Shown piece by piece: positions 10,632 to 22,700 of a stretch of DNA of 39,457 nt. A model generated the notes under the pieces. That model was not told where the DNA came from. It was given only the letters and a program-made list of their open reading frames with translations, and made no database searches. Each line of letters begins with the position of its first letter. Positions within the stretch are counted from its first letter, which is position 1. Both the position numbers and the translations under genes were made by a program. The stretch spans positions 54,486 through 93,942 of the forward strand of contig MNCI01020658.1 in the NCBI GenBank assembly GCA_015680685.1, given 5' to 3'. Origin of the DNA: Gnetum montanum. Lineage: Eukaryota; Streptophyta; Gnetopsida; Gnetales; Gnetaceae.

Positions 10632-11969
10632 TAAATGTTCTTTTCTTTTCTTTGATTTTAAAATTTTTTGTTTTTCCAATTTTTGATTTGCAATTTTTTG
10701 TTTTATCTTTTTGAAGGTAATCTCATTGATGAATAAAATACTCATGTGACTCGTCGGTCAAGGTGTTGTTCTATGCTATCAAATCTTAGGTGATTAATTA
10801 TTTGAAAAATGAGCCCACAACATCCACCTACAAATTCTATTAATAAGAGGTTCTACATTGGGTATGATGATATTCTTGTCATCATTAAAACTTAAAGTAA
10901 TCATTATGTCTAGAGCAAAAAATTGATGGACTAAGAGGGAATGACCAGGATGTGACATCAAGGGGACTTGTGGATTCTTTTTGGTGACATCTCTAGGTAC
11001 TATCATGTAGCCTAGTTGTACTAAGATCCTTGTAGATCTAATGAAAAATGAGAGTAAGAGTAATAAAGGCACATAATAAAGAAACTCAATGTTGTTTTGG
11101 GGGTTCCATTGGAAAGAAATGCACTCATGCCTAAAAGTTAGCAACTTCTCTGGTTCACTGTTGGAAAGGACAAAGTGCCAAAGCAAATAGAAGAAGAAAA
11201 AAAGAGAAGAAAGAGAGAAAAGAACAAAGAAAAGATCAAGAAAAATGTGCCATAGAGAAATTCCAAATCACTCCTCCCTTGGACAAAATGCCAAGTGATC
11301 ATACACCTTATTGTCATGGTGCTCTTATGGTTGTCCATCATTGGATGAAACAATGCGATGTCACTGATCAAAGGAATGGACTTGGTCTTGATTTTGGAGC
11401 AATGGGCCAATGACACAATAATCATGCCCTACACTCAGAATTCACTATGCCTAGGGTCAGTTACCTCATGTCTTTATCTCTACAATCCCTTCTACAATTC
11501 ATCTCATCTCGATGTTCATGTATTTTTGACTTGTATCTTGTGTAGCATAGAATTCATGCCTCATCACAATGGTATCTACATGTGTGTGTTTTATGGAACT
11601 AGTGTGGATTTCATTTAATCATGTTAGTGCCTACAGACATTTGCAAGTGTGGTTATGTAAGGGCATGATAGGTAGGAACCTACTTCGGGGAGGATCCACT
11701 TGCATAACGTTTGTAATTTGCACTCTTTGCACATCACCACATCATCTTACACCCTCCAAGTATTGCATTGTTACAATTATCTTTTCCTTTATCATCATCT
11801 TAAATTCCAACATTCCTATGCACCACAACATGTCCTTTTTCTTCATCCTCTTCATGAATATCATTGTCAAATTCCACTTCATTACACTTTTGGTGCCTTT
11901 AGGTATCTTCGATGTTACCCTAGATTTTTCAAATTAACATTAAATCCTTCATTTTTGACCTTGGAAATT
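10632..11969. other. non-coding interior of element 2
   Basis: No protein domain in either strand; open frames here are short and hydrophobic without motifs. A purine-rich run (about 11,185-11,250) is the only compositional feature. It separates the gag gene from the LTR-like promoter at 12.0 kb. Confidence 0.45.
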
Positions 11970-12645
11970 TGAAAATTCATCAATTTTTTCAAGCACCCTA
12001 TTTTCAAAGGGACACAATATTAGGTACTCAATATCAAGTCTGACGTAATATCGGGTACTCGATATCAGGTTCGATGCGATATCAGGTCCATGCTATTGGG
12101 TATACAATATTGTGTCTATAAAAACTATATATATGGATCCCTTGTGCATGTCAACATCATTTTTCACTATTCATGCCAGGGGAGTTATTGAAATTTTCTT
12201 CCATGAATTCTCTTGCTTATGCACCTATCATTCAAAACATCAATAACTTGCTCATTAATGCTCTGATACTTGTTTTGATTGAACTTGCTTAAACCTAGAG
12301 TGTTTAACTTAGTCATGGGGGAAGGGTACAGATACACCTCAAGTCGCATGTAATTTTTTCAAAATTTGTCATTTCCCAAAGGAGGTTATCAAGGGTAAGT
12401 GACCTCAAAAATGCTAAAAACGTTTGCAAATTAATTTTATTTCTTCACCCAGACCATGAAAATTATTCTTTGAAGTCACCTAATCAACATTGGGCACAAT
12501 ATCAAAACGTTTAGGGGGATTTTCATGAAAATTTCGAAATTTGCAATCACACTAAGCAAGAAATGAATCTATTAAGGGTAAGGAGTAACATATTGATCTA
12601 ATTTTATAAATAACCTTATTGATAATCAGTCCTATGTGATTGTAG
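11970..12645 (+). promoter_or_regulatory. LTR-like promoter and leader before the second ORF
   Basis: A start resembling the LTR edge (TGAAAATTCATCAATTTTTT at 11,970) is followed by AATATC/GATATC boxes (two AATATC between 12,030 and 12,053; GATATC at 12,061 and 12,078), the word tattgggtat shared with the 7308 LTR, and TATAAAAA at 12,117-12,124. A leader of about 500 bases ends in gtgattgtag immediately before an ATG at 12,646, which looks like a 3' splice site. It is either the 5' LTR of a further nested element or an internal promoter copied from an LTR; the sequence does not decide. Confidence 0.45.
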
Positions 12646-15527
12646 ATGGTTCCTAAAAGAGGACAGCAAGGAGGACCCTCTCAGGGTGCATCCAAATGAC
12701 CAAGGAGAGGTAGAGGCCAAGTGCCTCCCAAAGAACATATAGAGTAAGAGGTACAATCATTCAACATTCATCAAGAACCTCTTGTCACTGCATAATTGGG
12801 GCATGCCGAAGGTGGAGACAGTAGGGCACCTAATTAGGGACAGCATCTCACATTGTCTCTGGAATGTATTTAGGAAATTTGTGAAAGGTCCATGTCAGCA
12901 GCTATGATTGTGAGACTCAATTTTGGACTTTCACTGAATTTTCCCCTGAGGCAGTTAGAGACCAACTTAAGGGGTCTCCACTATGGCCTATTCTCTCTAA
13001 GAGTGGTGATTGGTACCTAGGGGAGACGTACCAATGTTGGCACAATAAGGAAAAAAGGCACCATCGTTGATATTAGTGGGATTTCTATTAATTTCTCTAC
13101 CAAGGATATTTCAAAAGTGTTAAATCTTTTGAGTACAGGGCCCAAGGTTGCTAACCTTTCCACCCACTTTGATGCAGATGCACGCAAAATATGGTTAAAA
13201 GGGGCATATGACAAGGAAGATAAAGCATATGAAGAGCTCACGCTTGAAGAGAGGATCTACTTCAAAATTGACACATATCACATTTTCCCAACAAAAGGAT
13301 TGAATAGAATTTCCACCTATGTGGCTAGAGAAAGTGTCATCTTGATGCACAAGGTTGATGCCAACCTACCCCATCTATATCTTACAGAAATTTTAAGGCA
13401 GTTTGAAGAACGTAAGACAGGGAAGTTTGCATTGCCTTTCTCCTGCCTAATCAGGAAGCTATGCCAATGTGCTGGAATTCTAGGGTACACTAATGATGTC
13501 CTCAAAAAGGCTCAAAACACTTCATTTGCTGAATTACTAAAGCCATTATCCCTAAGGAAAAGTGCTTGTGAGACACTAGATCCTAAGCAAGAATAGACGG
13601 TGGAGCCCATTGCACCTCAAACTATAGGGCCTAGCCAACTTCCAGGCATAAGATCCAATCAACAACAAGAAGTGGGGCCCAACACACAACCTACATGCTA
13701 GCAAGACTAACCACCACTACCTCCGTAAGACTATCAACCATCAATGAGCCATCTCAAGGCCATTGCTAAATTGGTTAGTTGGGGAAGCCGTGATGAAGCC
13801 AATCTCTTCAGGGTCATTGATGATGACATATGATCCATAGTCTTAATTGATCATGCATGGGGCAAGGTGTCCATCCAAATAGGAGGAGGAAAATTACACT
13901 AGTCACAATAGATCTTTGGAAACGCTGCATCCTTTCAAGTGCAACTAGAAACTAGTGAAGGCACCATAGTAGTGGTCATGTAGCACCAGGATGTAGTGGG
14001 AGTAGTAGAAGTGCTTACATACCACATAAAAGAATCATTTAATATCCCTGTTGTGCCACTGGTAGATTTTACAAAAGCACGCGACACTCAAACCTTGGCT
14101 GGTCCCTCAATGACTCCTACAGATCATGAGGATGTTCTAGATTGGTTGCTGCAAACAAGAAAAGTGAGGACATCCTTATTTGACATCTCTCAAGATGTAA
14201 TAGCAACATAGTTAGACCTCATCACTACAAAAGGAAATCTGGTCATGGTAGAGGTCAAGGCTGAACATGTAGAGGAGGAGTTAAAAAGACTCCAAGAAAA
14301 GCTCATCACCCTACAAGCTACACAATGGGATCCATCCCAATTCATCCTTACAAACCAGCTAGAATCCTTTCAGAAAGAGTAGCTGACTAAATTGTTGGAA
14401 AAGAATAAAAGAGTGGTGAAGGAAAAAGAGAAGATTGATTGGGATGCTTCTAAGGCACAAGCTCAAACGTATGCACATGCCAAAGCACTCAAGGCTTCAC
14501 AAGAAGAAGATAAATACCTCATCGCCAAAAATCTCTGATTGACCACAATAGAAAAATAAAAAAATATTCTCAAAGAAAATTTTTAGTAATTGTGATAACA
14601 ATTAATAAAGGTTAACTAGGATATGACTCACTTAGCTAGAGAAAATAGAACTCTCTTAATGGAGGAGGTATGCACGATCCGTCAAAAGATGGTAATTGAA
14701 ATAAGCACATGGTAGAATGAGGCCAAGTGACATGAGAAGCTCAAGGAGCACTTCAGAGATTAGGTGGGGATGTACAAATAGCTTATTGAAAAAAAATTCA
14801 TATGGGTAAAGCCCATATTAACACTCTCAATGCTCAAAACGCTGATTGGTGGGCCATATTGGATACTTATACCTTCATCCACCAAGCAGAACTAAAAGGC
14901 TGGGACCTGTAGATACAAGATCTCATAGAGTACATGGAGTTGGCAAACCTATGGTATGCCAACTTAGCCATGTTGACAACAAGATGCCCAAGAATAGAAT
15001 TGGAGAAGTAGCTAGCAACCACCTACACTAAATATGAAACAAAATTTGTTGAGTATAAGAAGACATTGTAGAAATTAGAAGTATCAAATTATGAATTAGA
15101 GGTGGTCAGGATCAGCTACCAAGGACAGAAAGAAGTCACAACAGATTTGGCTTGATGGTTCACAGACTACTAAGAATGCAAGGACAAAGCTAGAGCCTAT
15201 GAAGAGAAAAAATGATTGTTTGCGGCTTGGTATGTCAAGGCTAATTAGATGTTCCCACAACTACCGTGATCATGGAAGGTGCCAACTCCATCGACCATTG
15301 GATCATCAACATGGATGGCACAAGATCCCCAAACTAAAGAAGAAAAGCCTAGGCACTCCTTCAAAGACATCCATTTCCAAAACCTGGAGCACAATATAAG
15401 AGGAAGAGACCCATGGAGCAGCCACCACCACCAGGAACTACATGAGTTCCAACAATTTTTTTTTTTTGTAATTTTGTGTCTGTGTCCCAATTTTGTTATG
15501 TTCAATCCCACACTACAACATGAGTAA
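12646..15527 (+). pseudogene. accessory transposon ORF: plant-transposon-type domain plus coiled coil
   Basis: Reading frames with scattered stops and a few frameshifts cover about 2.9 kb. The best part (13,040-13,596) runs from VGTIRKKGTIVDISGISINF through YFKIDTYHIFPTKGLNR to FALPFSCLIRKLCQCAGI. The order of a helical block, a conserved hydrophobic block and LPFxxLIxxLC resembles the putative plant transposon protein family (PF20167-like) often carried by LTR elements; this is from memory and unverified. A Pro/Gln-rich linker follows (13,597-13,740), then an acidic segment with DVLDWLLQTRK (about 14,133), then a long Lys/Glu-rich coiled coil (14,230-15,200). Many stops are TAG or TAA at probable Gln codons. 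Function is unknown; it occupies the place where pol would be expected in element 2. Confidence 0.5.
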
Positions 15528-15622
15528 TTCCTTGTTAGTCAATAATCCCATACCTATCCACTGTGTAATCAATTAAACTCATTCTCATTTTGTCTAACTC
15601 AAGGATGAATTGTTATTCAGTC

Positions 15623-15692
15623 ATGGGGGTATGATGAATTATGGTTTTCCAGGGCCTAATATCAAGTATACAATATTGTAGCCTGGATAACA
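15623..15692 (+). mobile_element. polypurine-like tract and start of 3' LTR (element 2), truncated
   Basis: The tract catgggggta ends immediately before TGATGAATTATGGTTTTCC at 15,632, which matches the LTR start at 7308; both share gtagcctggataa 40-65 bases in. Similarity stops at about 15,692, before any TATA box, where the antisense gene begins on the other strand. This supports 7308-15,692 as one LTR element whose 3' LTR was cut by another insertion or deletion. Confidence 0.6.
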
Positions 15693-18123
15693 TAAAATAC
15701 ATCTAACCTATGGAGATTTTGGCTCCATTACTTCTAGGGGTATAAGTGAAGTTCTTTCTCCAAATGATGGACAATTTGGTCCTCTATCATGTTGACCCAT
15801 TCAACATCCCCAAGATCAATGATAAAAATCATGTTGATCCTATCTACTATAGTCCAAGTAGATGCTCCTAAGCTATAGTAGCCATAGAGGTCTTTCCTAA
15901 AGTAGTGGTAATTCGAGTAGTAGAGGATTGTTCCATCATGAGTACTTTCAAAAAGTTGATAAGCACTCTCTACCTAGATTCCTTGGATGAATAACTCTCT
16001 CTTGCACCATTCAACTAACTCCTCCTTGAGCCACTTAAGGTAGGCACCATGATCTACCTTGTACTATCACTTGTGGACCTTTTTTTTTTTACCCCATTCT
16101 AGGATCCAAGCACAGTGATCTTTCTAGTTCTCAACCTTCTAGAAGATGAGGTCCATCTACATACATTGTTCTATCATCTCCTGTAAGATTGCTACTTTGT
16201 CCTAAATGACATGCTAGTAGTGGGCCTACGTGATCTTCCTAGTCTACAACTCCCCCTAGTTAGTTACTTGTACCTTCACAAAGGCCTTGCAGTCTTAGAG
16301 ATCTCTAATGATCTTCTCCTATCATTGATTCTTCTCCCTTAAGGTCATAACTTTCTCCCATAGGGATTTGTTGGACCTCTCTAGCACCCATGAAATTTTT
16401 ACGTACAACATTGCTAGATCAATAGTAGTCTCGTACAACTTCAAGGGTACACTAGATACATCGAAGGAAAGCTTAGGTAAGGAGTTAATCTCCATGTCTT
16501 TGCTAGGGTCCCACTCCATAGAAGGCACTACACTAGCATAAAATATAATCATAGACATAATGCATAATCTAAGATGGTCGTAACATCAGTACAACCTATG
16601 ACATAGCCAAACAACTAAGGCACATAAAAAAAAGGTCCTTACCTATCTTGGGTACAACCTGTTGCAACCAGTCAATGATGTCCTTAGCCATTTCACACAT
16701 GAAATCCATCTTATATAGAGTCTCCACCCATGTTTTCACACAAAAATTAGGGATAGGTGCTTACACTAGTGGCTTTAGAACTATTATAAGCATAACAACC
16801 ATAAAATGGTTAGGATAAAAACCAAATTCAAATAATAAGATATAACAAAAATATTAAGGTATGGGAATACCTAGCTCCTCCTCATCTTCCTCCTCTGGGA
16901 TGATGATGGAGGATGTATAGAGTACCACCTGACTAAACAAAGCATCTAGATCATTTATATCTACATCAGCAAACCCTTCAATCTTAGGTTGCTTCAAGAG
17001 TTTTTCTTCTACATGCCTTTTTTCTACCTTCATGGTAGTTTGGGCTACCATCACTTGATGTTTGTCTACAACCATAGCACATAGAAAATTAGTTAACACA
17101 TGAAACCATAAAGTAGCCATAAACTTTAAAACATGAAATAGCCAAACTTAAACAAAGCATACATGAGATTGACTACGATGGCCTCAGCATAAAATTAAGC
17201 TTCTTTGTCCTCTTGGATGCTGGTTAGGAATGTGAGAGGCTCCTCATCATTTGTGCTATTAGGAGACTCAAACTACCTAACATTAACATCCTTAGTGGTA
17301 ATGAATAATGTATCATCCATCTCTTCTTGTGGGTTTTGAGCTTACAACATTGGATAAATGTGCTTTATCCAAGGCTTAGAAACTTGGCTTGGGTCTTGGG
17401 GAATCCATCGTCCATTCGTATACACCACCAGAAACTCAAAAAACCTCTTTAAATAACCTACAAAAAATGAAAAATGCATGTGGATTATTGTAGAGGTGTT
17501 TGCATGAAGTCTAAGGATATCCTCCATAAACCCAACAGTTAAAGTAGCTACCTAGTTAAACTAGGTGCCATCCATTAGGACCTTCTTAAAGGTCCACCCT
17601 TGTGCTATGCCAATCACCTTCTTTTGTGATAAGAGTTTAGGAAATGCATGAGACCTGAATAGAGGATACTCCTTTGCATCAAAGTTTGTGGAGCCATCCA
17701 TGGAAATTCTGGAGTGGCCCATGTTGGCATCAAGCCACTTCAAAACTTCATCATAATGGCTTAATTCCTTAACTATTCTTATTGGGACCTTTGCCTTGTT
17801 AGTAGGAATACTAAACAAGTCATGAAAGAGACCTGCATCAATATCCATGTGAACCATCACACCTTGGATGATGGTGCTAAAATGACTAGCCTTCTCATCA
17901 AAGAAGTCAATGGCATGCAACATATCTGCAACAAGGATGGAAGGGATAGGTGTCATAAATACATCAAGAAAAGCTGCATATTGGATGTTTTCTTGAACAT
18001 ATCCAAGCACCTGTCCCCTCAACCACCCTTGTGCTAGTGTCACCTCACCAAATTTTAGGATAAGGGTATCCTCATGACATGCTCCTAAAAGTGGCATGAT
18101 AATGTTAGTAGAGGTGGAAGTTC

Positions 18124-18244
18124 CTGCAAAGTAACAAGAAAATTTTAGCATTGACATAAGCAAGTTTAATAACTAGTCAAAGCAATAGAACAATTAGAAT
18201 TTTCATAACCATGAAACATTAGAATCTATAGCCATTATGTTTAC
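18124..18244 (-). other. intron 2 of the antisense gene
   Basis: A 121-base intron: donor AG/GTAAAC at 18,244, acceptor TTTGCAG ending at 18,124. The 278-base exon before it leaves one base, and the next exon supplies two, giving KKKRRGTSTSTNIIMPLLG in frame across the junction. Confidence 0.65.
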
Positions 18245-18522
18245 CTCTCCTCTTCTTCTTTTGTATGGTTTGGGTGGAGGTCCCAGTTATAAGGATCTGA
18301 TCCATGCTATCAAATTCTACCCACCAATTGTGCATTATTCCATCATCCTTACACTTCTTGTATACAAGGTTGAACCTTAAAGCGTATGCATCAAAGTCCC
18401 CTCCTAATTATTGGTACACAATAGTTCTAATTTGAGGACTCTTGGTGAATTTTTTTAAAGTAATTTGATCTATTTTGAAGATTTGATCATTGATGATAAA
18501 GCCTTGATCATTGATGTTGTAC

Positions 18523-18604
18523 CTGCAAGAAGTTTGTAAAATTGATGAAGTTAGGAAAGGTAGTCAAGTTAAAAACATAAAAAAATTACAATAGCCATGC
18601 TTAC
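18523..18604 (-). other. intron 1 of the antisense gene
   Basis: An 82-base intron in minus orientation: donor GG/GTAAGC at 18,604, T-rich interior, acceptor TTGCAG ending at 18,523. Joining the exons reads GTMYHL, one stop at a probable Gln codon, then GYNINDQGFIINDQIFK in phase. Confidence 0.6.
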
Positions 18605-19067
18605 CCCTATAGATGATACATGGTGCCAAGAGGGTTATGGAATAACATGTGGGCTCTATGTGCCACCATCAAAGTACTATTAGCATTATACTGACTATGC
18701 TCTGGCATCATCTAAATCTCTATGAGGTAAGGTGGAATGATAGCATCTACAGCTTCTTTTGCTGGTAGCTTATCGGTAATAAACCTAGCAACCAAGCAAG
18801 ATGTCTAAGGTAGCAAAGACTCCACTATAACCCTAGCCATATCCATGGACAAGTGTGATCATAATGTCACACCGAAGTTTTGTAGAATGTAGCAAGGAAT
18901 TCTCTTGCCCCAGGCTAGAACCATAGTGAAGCTTTTCCCAAATGCATATCGAGGAGTGGGGTATTGGTCTTGGGATGACCAATGTAGCACAAAATATCCA
19001 CCAACTTCACAATGATGAGGATGGGCTTCAAGAAAACCTTGCATGAAGCAAAACAAAAGCATGATGC

Positions 19068-19468
19068 CCAACTAAAATTACTTAGCAAATTTGGAGAAAA
19101 CATCTACTTAGAGGTGAAATTAGCCCCTATATAAAGCTCTAAGATGTTTCTATAAATTAGCTTAAGGAATTCCACAAGAAAACATTATTACAACCTTGTG
19201 TTATGACCAACTAGAATTACTTAGAAAAAAAAAACCATCTAGTCGAAGGTGAAATTAGCCTCTATAAAAAGCTCTAAGATGTTTATCTAAATTAGCTTAA
19301 GGAATTCCACAAGAAAAAATTATTATAACCTTGCATTCTAACCAACTGGAATTACTTAGAAAATTTTGAAAAAACATTTAGTTGGAGGTGAAATTAGCCT
19401 TTGTAAAAAGCTCTAAGGTGTTTATTTAAGTTGGCTTAAGAAATTCCATAAAAGCATTATCACCATCT
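19068..19468. repeat. three tandem ~137-bp units
   Basis: Units begin at 19,068, 19,207 and 19,342 (ccaactaaaattacttag, ccaactagaattacttag, ccaactggaattacttag) and share gaggtgaaattagcc, aaagctctaagatgttt and gcttaaggaattcca. The first unit spans the proposed 3' splice site and first bases of the first visible exon of the antisense gene, so the duplication copied an intron-exon border; the other two units keep only the border. Confidence 0.85.
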
Positions 19469-19779
19469 TTTATAGCCTTTTCCTTCATAACAAAAATACT
19501 ATAGCCAAAACATTATACACAAAACTAAGCCTTAGTCTAAAATAAACATAAACTTAGAAAAAAGCATTGAAATTATGTATAAATTTAGAAAAAAACATAT
19601 AGCCATAAGCTTTCATAAAATAGTAAAGGTTTTGCTTTTCTTAAAAACCAAATTGAAAGCATAAGTTTTACATATTGCCAAGAAAAGCTACACATATCAA
19701 TCACTTCCGTCCCCAAAGGGGTAATGTGCTACAATCGTAAATTTGCCTTATTTACACAACCATAACCAAAAATTTATCA

Positions 19780-22700
19780 ACAATTCATACAATCTCCAAT
19801 TTCAATGATTCCACCATGGAAAGAATCCTGAAATCACAAGATTTTCAACCATAACTATTGCAAATAAAAATACATAGTCGTTTTTACATGGAACATAGGC
19901 AAAATTAGCAAAACCGTAGCCATCACCATTAACCCCTTTTCACGCAAGGTTGGTAAAAAATTCACCAAAAATTCATTTTTGCTCCAAATAGAGTGATTCC
20001 ACCACTATTTGAAAGCTAATTAATACCTACATACCCATGCTTCAAAAAAATTCAAAGCCATTTCCATTTATCAAGAAAAAATTGTCAATTTCGGTGACAA
20101 TTCTAAAAACAACACAAACCTCCTTTTGACATAGGCTTAATAAAAAATCGTTAAAAATTCATTTTAAGTCCAATTAGAGTGATTCCACCTCCATTGGAAA
20201 TTTGAAGCCAAGATATACTCATAAATAGCCAAAAATTAGCCAAAACCATTGCTTTTTTCTTAGAAAGATTCATAAATGTACATGAAAATCTAAAAAACGG
20301 CATGAGAAAGCTAATTGCATGACCTTAGGAAAATAGCCACAACTTAGTCATTTCGAAGCCAAATTGAATGAGACAATAGCCATCGAAAAGATTAAAAAAA
20401 TATTTATAAACCCATAACTTTTAACTTAAAAAATATGTAGCTTTTTTATTAGAAAAAAATACACAACTTTGTTTGGTTTTTCTTGTAAAAAGCTAAAATC
20501 CCTAAAGCCCAACTTAATGTAGTCATAAAAACATAGCAAAAATAGCCAAAATGATCAATACCCATTAGAAAGAACACCAAAATAATTGGTATGATTTTTT
20601 TAAAATTTAATTTTATGAATCCTTAAGCCTAGATTTGAAAGAAACGGCCCTACCCCCAAATTTTGGGGAAAAAGCATAAAAATAGCAAGCTTAATTTTAC
20701 AAATAAAATATATTAAGGCAAAAAAAAAAATGAAACAACCATGAAGCCATGTGGAAACAACCAAAATAAGAGCTAGAATTTCATTAAAATTTTGATTTAC
20801 CCTTTCTATCAATCTAGATATGAAAAGAATGATCCCACATTTGGCAATAAAAATAATAAAAAATAGCTAGAAAATAAAGCAAAAATGGGTAGAATTGCCT
20901 ACCTCAAAGTAGTAACAAAAGAGGCTTGGATTGAAATGAGCATGGATAGTCCTGTTTCACTGTTATGGTAGCCTCAACATTGGGAGTAGTTTGAAATTAA
21001 GAAAAATAGGAGTTTTACACTATGTGTAGGAAGGAATGAGGCTTCCACTCTAAAGATAGTTTTCCTCTACTAGAAAAATGTCTACCAAAGTTCTCCTCCA
21101 ATGCTTAGTTTGGAAAGATGTGAATTGTGATTGAAAACTTATGAAATTTGGCATTAAAAACCACATTTAAACCTAAATGCACACTTTAGAACCCCACCTG
21201 CTAATTTAAGGCACCATAACTCCAAGTTTGCTAAAGTGCAAAGGAGGGAAACATTCTTCAACATTGATATTGGTGGAAAATAGCTTCACTTTTCAAATTT
21301 TAAAATTTTTGGCTTGTGGTCCCCACTGTATGCCTTTCCTCTTAGCCAAGAATTGCATCAACACTGATTTTGACCACTTTTGACACTTAAAACAATGTTT
21401 CAACCTTAAATCCCATGCATCCATGCTAGGGATGACATGCCTAGAATGGATACATGCCTCCCATTCTACAAAATAATTAGAACATAGTTTACCATTTTTA
21501 GTAACTTAAACTTGCCTTTTTAAACTCTAGGATTCCAAAAAAGCAATGAAACACTATCAAAATGGGATAGTCTAGGTTTCCATGCTGGGACAACACTACC
21601 CAACATGGAACAAGGGGGGTAACACCCATTCTTATCCTAAACATTCATCTAGATGATGTTTAACCTTGAGGTGGGCCCCACATGACCTAGAACCCCTCCA
21701 AGAAATCTGATAGCCCTAGAACCTCACCAAACCTAGGAAAAATTGATCAAAACTAGTTGAAACCTTGGGATTTGTTTTTTTCACACTAGGAAAGGCTTCA
21801 TTGATGCTAAGAATATCATCCTTAGCATGGATGGATGGGGGAAAGCTAAAAAAAACCTAAAATAACTACCTAGTAACCATTTCTCAAAGCCCAGGGTCTC
21901 CTAGACCTTGCTAGAACCCTTTAGAGCTTCTGAATGCCTCAAAAGTAGTTAAAATGATACAAAATTTTCATCCCCTTCTCATCCACATTGGGTCCATCAA
22001 ACTCAACATGGAAGAAATGGGGGAAACTACATGAGGCATCTAGAAACTCCCAAATTGATGGATCTTGGTACCAAACATCAATTGTTGACACCAAGGCTAA
22101 CATGCATGGTCAATTGGCTATCAATCTAGCCTAGATCTGACTCTCTTAATTTAGGGAGACCTCTTCCATGCTAAGCATCTAATTACCAACATGAATAGAT
22201 GAGGGGAAGCCAAAACTATGGAATTTTGTAAGAAATTGGACTTTTGAAGCAACCCAATCCTTCTAGAAGCTATCAAACTTTTGGAAGTTACCTATAATGA
22301 TCAAAATTTCCTTCTCTTGATTCTTCACATTGAGAGGGACCCTATCCATATTAAGCCTTCCATCCTCAATGTGGATGGAAGGGGAAAAGCTGAAAAACCT
22401 TCTCACAACCTTTAAAACAACCAGATTTTGACCCTAGACATTGATAGCCAATGTCAATAACCTTGTAGACACCCATCCATTACCAAAATTGATTGAAAAT
22501 AGTCCAAAAAAATCCTTACCCCTAATCTTCCACATTGAGCATGGAAGTCCTAGTGTGAAAAAATGGGGAGAATCTTAAAAATTATTTAATAATCCTTGAA
22601 ATGACCAATTTTAACATTGGATGTCAGTAGTCGACACTAGTTATCTCAAAAGCTTGCATGCATAGCCAAAAATGATGGAAAATAGTAAAAGGTAGGATTT

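Larger units (their letters stand above)
15700..19075 (-). pseudogene. antisense multi-exon gene fossil, family not recognised
   Basis: The minus strand carries at least seven exon-like blocks with plausible splice sites: about 19,075-18,605, 18,522-18,245, 18,123-17,552, 17,457-17,163, 17,065-16,871, about 16,760-16,643, and about 16,540-15,700. The first two introns (18,604-18,523 and 18,244-18,124) have GTAAGC and GTAAAC donors and TTGCAG acceptors, and splicing keeps the frame across both. Later junctions have good sites (donor AG/GTAAGG at 16,642) but frame continuity is lost at 17,552/17,457 and 17,163/17,065, presumably by indels. Readable parts include LPAKEAVDAIIPPYLIE and LMVAHRAHMLFHNPLGTMY, then GWLRGQVLGYVQENIQYAAF, an acidic EEEDEEE stretch, MAKDIIDWLQQVVPKIG and a coiled-coil-like end. 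The D-x-x-D/I-D-W-L segment followed by coiled coil recalls the plus-strand ORF at 12.6-15.5 kb, so the two may be distant relatives. No domain is recognised. Confidence 0.55.

Noticed and set aside
11358-11972. Overlapping open frames of 86-122 codons at 11.4-12.0 kb
   Set aside because: Low-complexity Phe/His/Ile-rich translations, no motif, in non-coding interior of element 2.
7308-12130. LTR-like sequences at 7308 and 11,970 as the two LTRs of one element
   Set aside because: Their starts and the sequence after the TATA boxes are much less alike than 7308 and 15,632, and no purine tract precedes 11,970.
15245-15511. Minus-strand frame rich in Trp and Ser
   Set aside because: It is the reverse of the Lys/Gln/His-rich end of the plus-strand accessory ORF.
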